Source of the DNA: Natrarchaeobaculum sulfurireducens
GTDB lineage: Archaea > Halobacteriota > Halobacteria > Halobacteriales > Natrialbaceae
Reading direction: 5' to 3'
Length of the DNA stretch: 64,000 nt
Assembly: GCF_003430825.1 (NCBI RefSeq)
Contig: NZ_CP024047.1
Location: 2,294,001 to 2,358,000 of the forward strand
This document shows positions 60,504 to 64,000 of this stretch, piece after piece. Below the pieces are notes generated by a model. That model ran no database searches and was not told the origin of the DNA. It was given only the letters and a program-made list of their open reading frames with translations. Numbering within the stretch: the stretch's first letter is position 1; each line of letters opens with the position of its first letter. The position numbers and the translations under genes were made by a program.

Positions 60504-61301
60504 CCTTGTAATAAAACATTAGATTCGATGATTGTGTTGGTCTCGATAATGAACTGCGTACGATTTCCGAAAGAAGCATCACGAACATACGAACGAACGT
60601 CACCGCCCACAAGTCGATATTTCCCGGAGAAAAGCCGTATTATTCGGCCTCGAGGGCTGCTCGAAACCGAACAGCGCACCGACCCGATGCTCTGCCGACC
60701 GACGAAACGGATCGGTCGACCGATCGGCGGGCTGCTAACCCTCAGTTACTCCATCCCTCGATCGGCCGAAGTGGTCCCTCAGTTTCGTGCGAAGGTGGGT
60801 GGACGCCTACCGAGAGGGGGCTTCACTCAACCGGCTGGTAACTCGGTGTAGGCTTTCCCCCTCGAGCAGCGGCCCCAGTGTTGGCCCCGCGTGCGGCGAT
60901 CCTTGTTGGCGACCCGACAGCCTCCTGATCGTCCCGACGGACCGTTGCAAGCGACCTGATAAATCCTCGCAGGTGACCGGGTCGTTTGTGGCTGGGCCGA
61001 TCACCCGTGACCGCCACGATGGAGACGTTCGACCGCCGCCGTCCCGCGGAGACTCGAGCGGAGGCGTCCCGTACTCGAGTACAGTCAACGATGAGTCACG
61101 AGTCGCGCATGCGTGCTGCACACGCGTGGCATTTGGAAGTGTCGACAGTCGAGCGAGGCGGTCGAACGCGATCGAAAGAGAGAGTCGGCGATACTCCTCG
61201 AGAGTACGCCTCCTGCCTGTGAGCCTCGTGGTGACTCACAGCGGGATGTGGTGGCCACGACCCGTTCACCGCTCCCTGTGGCGTCTCGAGCCCGGACTGG
61301 T

Positions 61302-61385
61302 GACGGGAACAACTGCAACGGTTTGCACACTGACCGCCGATCCGTCTGGCGGGCAGGTGCGCACTGACGTGCAGTGGCTACTATA
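61302..61385 (+). repeat. 84-bp palindromic intergenic element, copy C
   Basis: Ends GTGCAGTGGCTACTATA, like copies A and B; the left end has decayed (GACGGGAACAACTGC). Matches copy A at 68 of 84 positions by hand. In the inner stem, CTGACCGCC pairs with GGCGGGCAG; one pair (T:A in copy A, C:G here) has changed on both sides. It lies 17 bases after the stop of the GT-C-like gene. Confidence 0.8.
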
Positions 61386-61401
61386 GTTCTGTTTGACGGT
61401 A

Positions 61402-63192
61402 TTAGTCGTCGGCTCTGACGGCGTAGACGTCGACTTCGCCGTTCGAGATGACCTTGTCCGCAGCGGGGTCGCGCTCGACGCCCGCCAGTCCGGCCTCGCT
61501 GTAGTAGAGTTCCTGATAGACGTCGATCTCCCGATTCACGTCGTACGCCGTCACCACGAGGTAGTAGTCCATATCGAAGTAGGCACCGCTGTAGTTTCCG
61601 TCCTCGAACGCCTCGTGGTCGACTTCTCCACTCGCCGCAGTACCGCCGGTCAACGACTCCTCACCCTCGAGGCCGTTGATCGCGTGGTCGTACCGGAACG
61701 GGTCGTACCCGAGCGCGGTGATCGGCTGATCCTCGACGCCGTGGTGGAGGGTCGACTGGTAGCCGCTCATCTTCTCGTCAGTGACGTGCTGGCCCGGATC
61801 GTACATGACCGGCGAGATGAAAAGCGTCATCAGCCCGAGGACGAGAAGCACCCCGAGAGTCAGTGACGCGATGGTATTCGCACCCGGAACCGTCAGATAC
61901 CGTGCAAGGCCGCCGAAGAGGTGTGCAAGTGCGAGCCCGGCGAGAATGGTTACGAGGACGAAGATGAAGCCGACCTGGCGAAACGCCATCGTCGGCGTAC
62001 CAACGAAGTAGAGGGCAAACAGTACCGTCAGCGGCACTAGCGCGAGTCCGAAGTACGTCACGAACGACGCCGCCTCCCGGCTCATCGTCGTCCAGCCGAG
62101 CCAGGTCACCAGGATGAACAGGCCTACGACCACCGCGATTACGGCGGCATCGACGAACATGGTGACGAAGAGTTCGCCCAAGCTGCCGCCGATTTCGGTG
62201 AGCGAGGCCTCCCGTTCGTCTACTTCGGCAGCAGCACCGATGTCTTCGGCAAGGAGTCCCTCTACGAGCCCGACAACTGCGCTTCTGAACCGATCGTTCG
62301 TCGCCGCCCAGACGGTGAAGATCGTCCCGAGTACGACCGTCTGAACGTACGTCGTCGGATGCTCGAGGATCGGGTGGTCCTCGAGTCGGTACTGTGCGAG
62401 AAACTGGACGACACCGATCGCCCCGAAGAGAATAACGACGTTGACCATCTGCTGGGGATGGACCAACAGGAGGGCAAATCCGGTGAGATAGACGAGGAGG
62501 CTAAACGGCGAGATACCCAGCGGGAGCCGCTCGACCGTCGCCCGTCGACGGAGATATGCGACGAACGCGAAGATCACGACAGGAACCAGAAACAGGGCGT
62601 TCGAGTTGGTGTGGATACCCATGTGCGTCGCGATGTTGTTAATCGGCAGGACCATCCAGGAGACGATCGCCGCCAGTCCGACGGCCAGCGCGTTGCCGGA
62701 GATATTACGGACGACGAGCGGGACGAAAATCAGAAACGGCACGAAGAGGACGACCATCGTAAACAGGAGCGCCCGCTCGACCGGGACGCCCCCGAGGAAG
62801 TGAAAGACACCGCCGAACGAGTGAACAGCCGGATAAAACAGCTCGTGTGGCGCTAACTCGCCGTCGACGAGGTCGCGGGTCCAGCCGAGGTGCGTCATCG
62901 CATCGCCCATTCCCGAAAAGCGGTAGTTCCTGATGATCGGGAGACTCACAATCGAGGTGACGACCAGGCCGCCGAGCCCGATCGAAAGCGCTTGATCGCG
63001 GCCCCGACAGGTCAGCGCCGTCCCGACGGCAATCGCTAGCCCGAACGCGAAGCCGAGCCACACCACCGTCGGCGTCCCGGCGTAGACCGACGATTCGTAC
63101 GCGGACGCGGGATTCGCCCGCGCGAGGAACAACGCGAGTGCAACGGCGAGATAGCCGACAGCGAACGTCGCGTCGAGTGCCGGCCGTCTCAT
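61402..63192 (-). CDS. Multi-spanning membrane protein, GT-C-like glycosyltransferase candidate
   Basis: 596 residues with about 12-13 predicted membrane helices and a C-terminal soluble part of ~110 residues (from about 480: YDPGQHVTDEKMSGYQST, GVEDQPITALGYDP). The large first external loop has MGDAMTHLGWTRDLVDGEL, an Asp-His arrangement like the loop motif of GT-C glycosyltransferases (which use lipid-linked sugars at the outer face). This resemblance is by eye; no transferase activity is proven. The gene lies among glycan-related and surface-protein genes, which fits. Divergent from the PP-loop gene. Confidence 0.65.
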   Translation of the reverse strand: MRRPALDATFAVGYLAVALALFLARANPASAYESSVYAGTPTVVWLGFAFGLAIAVGTALTCRGRDQALSIGLGGLVVTSIVSLPIIRNYRFSGMGDAMTHLGWTRDLVDGELAPHELFYPAVHSFGGVFHFLGGVPVERALLFTMVVLFVPFLIFVPLVVRNISGNALAVGLAAIVSWMVLPINNIATHMGIHTNSNALFLVPVVIFAFVAYLRRRATVERLPLGISPFSLLVYLTGFALLLVHPQQMVNVVILFGAIGVVQFLAQYRLEDHPILEHPTTYVQTVVLGTIFTVWAATNDRFRSAVVGLVEGLLAEDIGAAAEVDEREASLTEIGGSLGELFVTMFVDAAVIAVVVGLFILVTWLGWTTMSREAASFVTYFGLALVPLTVLFALYFVGTPTMAFRQVGFIFVLVTILAGLALAHLFGGLARYLTVPGANTIASLTLGVLLVLGLMTLFISPVMYDPGQHVTDEKMSGYQSTLHHGVEDQPITALGYDPFRYDHAINGLEGEESLTGGTAASGEVDHEAFEDGNYSGAYFDMDYYLVVTAYDVNREIDVYQELYYSEAGLAGVERDPAADKVISNGEVDVYAVRADD

Positions 63193-63556
63193 CGTCTCTC
63201 GCCCCAGCAGCTAATCGATCTCGAGTCGATACGCATGTCTTGCGGGAGCGTCACCGATTTCCGGGTTTGTTATAGGCATCATATTCCCGACCGCCGCCCC
63301 GGCAGCGTCGATGCGTCGGCGCGACTGTCGGTGCCGTTGTCGGTCGGTGGCGCTCGAGTCGCCGGGGTGAGGCCTGGTACGCGGAGAAGAGAGTTCTCCG
63401 CGGGCACCACCGAATCGCAGATCACGGGTTCCGCGAAACCCGGCAGTACACTTCGTGTACGGTCTGATTTCACGATCGGTGGGCGATCAACGATTGTCAC
63501 TGTTTTTGAACTCGGGTGTCGAGGCTCGAGTCGACGGTACGTGCCGTCGTCCCATC
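63193..63556. other. Divergent intergenic region with three tandem hairpins
   Basis: 364 bases between the divergent starts of the GT-C-like gene and the PP-loop gene. It holds three consecutive perfect hairpins (63380-63402, 63425-63442 and 63446-63460) and a T-run GTTTTTG near 63499-63505. No gene is seen. The hairpins may belong to the 5' leader of the PP-loop mRNA or to a small RNA. Confidence 0.5.
63380..63402 (+). ncRNA. Candidate structured RNA, hairpin 1 of 3
   Basis: CGCGGAGAA, a GAGAG loop and TTCTCCGCG form a perfect 9-bp stem. With hairpins at 63425-63442 (CGGGTT/AACCCG) and 63446-63460 (GTACAC/GTGTAC) it suggests a structured leader or small RNA about 63375-63505. It resembles no RNA family I know (not tRNA, SRP RNA, RNase P). 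Confidence 0.35.
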
Positions 63557-64000
63557 ATGTCGTGGCTCGTCATCGACCGGATCGACGCCGACGGATCGAC
63601 GCTCGAGTGTACCCTTCGCCCCTCCGCCGACCTCGAGCGGTTTTTCACCGAAACGCCGTTTCGGGTCAGGTACGATCGTTCGATCGAGGCCGTTCCCGAC
63701 GCCGTCCTGGCGATTCCCGTCCTCGCGAACGTCTGTCCCGTCGCGTGGGCCAACGGTGCCGACGTCTACGTCGACGCGGTCGACGCCACCTTCGCCCAGG
63801 CACTCGAGGACGTCAAAACGTCGTTACTCGCCATGCACGACTTCCTCGAAGGGGGAACGCTGTACGCCAGAACGTGCGTCGACGTCGAGCCGCCGTCGAG
63901 CGGAAGCCGAGACAGGGACGCCAAGCGTGAGAGCGACAGTGCCCTGCTCTTCACCGGGGGTGTCGACTCGACGTGTTCGTACGTCCGCCACCGGGAGGAC
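63557..64000 (+). CDS. PP-loop ATPase-superfamily protein, 3' truncated by window edge
   Basis: ATG at 63557, open through base 64000 (148 residues visible). The first ~115 residues are an alpha/beta region (WLVIDRIDADGSTLECTL, VLAIPVLANVCPVAWANGADVYVDAVDATF). Residues 131-141 carry LFTGGVDSTCS, a match to the SGG-x-DS ATP-pyrophosphatase loop of tRNA and nucleobase-modifying enzymes and of QueC-like proteins. The function depends on the missing part. Sits beside the GT-C-like gene and, with it, borders the surface-protein region. Confidence 0.6.
   Translation, partial: MSWLVIDRIDADGSTLECTLRPSADLERFFTETPFRVRYDRSIEAVPDAVLAIPVLANVCPVAWANGADVYVDAVDATFAQALEDVKTSLLAMHDFLEGGTLYARTCVDVEPPSSGSRDRDAKRESDSALLFTGGVDSTCSYVRHRED

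Larger units (their letters stand above)
60467..61401. other. Long intergenic region with repeat copy C
   Basis: About 935 bases between the small Tat gene and the end of the GT-C-like gene. Nearest the Tat gene it is AT-rich (60490-60620). No reading frame with family resemblance, no RNA gene. Repeat copy C fills 61302-61385. Many of the overlapping frames here are low-complexity and unlikely to be genes. Confidence 0.5.

Noticed and set aside
26452-61385. CRISPR array or tandem repeat interpretation of the 84-bp elements
   Set aside because: Copies are 14-21 kb apart, in two orientations, longer than CRISPR repeats and without spacers between them; no cas gene is present.
60787-61386. 199-residue plus-strand frame in the long gap before the GT-C-like gene
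   Set aside because: It runs through repeat copy C, has low-complexity composition and shares no motif with any family.
63420-63445. tRNA-like T-arm (CGGGTT...AACCCG)
   Set aside because: The loop lacks the TTCRANY consensus and no acceptor, D or anticodon stems can be built around it.

Overview
This 64 kb window is a chromosomal segment of an extremely halophilic archaeon (class Halobacteria; a member of Natrialbales is my inference, not proven). The support is high G+C coding sequence with strongly acidic predicted proteins, TATA boxes about 27 bases upstream of start codons that imply leaderless mRNAs, and haloarchaeal families: the RPA1/RPA-associated-protein/phosphoesterase operon, Bat-type regulators with HTH_10 domains, a TFB, tiny zinc-ribbon proteins and Tat-exported proteins. 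I see no rRNA, tRNA, CRISPR array, provirus or intact insertion sequence.

Layout. 1-7 kb: 3' part of a DASS/SLC13 carboxylate transporter, a biotin-dependent acyl-CoA carboxylase set on the minus strand (carboxyltransferase, small epsilon-like subunit, biotin carboxylase/carrier), and a divergent NSS-family sodium symporter. 7-16 kb: molybdopterin-domain protein, the rpa1-rpap-rpe ssDNA-binding operon, a riboflavin-pathway reductase, MsrA, a micro zinc-ribbon protein, a CoA-disulfide-reductase-type flavoprotein and a CBS-less IMP dehydrogenase family enzyme. 16-23 kb: small membrane proteins, a winged-helix regulator, cobalamin genes (ATP:cob(I)alamin adenosyltransferase and cobyric acid synthase) flanking an ABC exporter pair, and a ribbon-helix-helix regulator. 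23-35 kb: regulation and osmoprotection, with two large Bat-like sensors, a PhiH1-repressor-like regulator, an overlapping otsA-otsB trehalose pair, UspA and a lone HTH_10 regulator. 35-48 kb: CPA2 antiporter with universal-stress domain, then glmS, a GlmU-like nucleotidyltransferase and a GlmM-like mutase (the route to UDP-GlcNAc), followed by a FemAB/GNAT-like transferase overlapping an alkaline-phosphatase-superfamily hydrolase, with a divergent DegT-fold PLP protein. 48-57 kb: HerA-like ATPase with coiled coil, XPB-like helicase, a transducer without an extracellular domain, a 58-residue small protein, TFB and a DUF7344-type regulator. 57-64 kb: two paralogous Tat-exported beta-helix proteins, a GT-C-like membrane protein and the start of a PP-loop protein; this end looks like cell-surface or glycan biology.

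Unexplained structure. An 84-bp imperfect palindrome occurs three times (26452-26535, 40280-40363 inverted, 61302-61385), each copy 17-84 bases past the stop codon of a minus-strand gene. A strong TATA box without a gene, followed by a perfect hairpin, sits just before the middle copy. Three hairpins in a row lie in the divergent region before the PP-loop gene. The large Tat protein ends in three tandem copies of an ~85-90 residue domain. These are the best leads for something undescribed.
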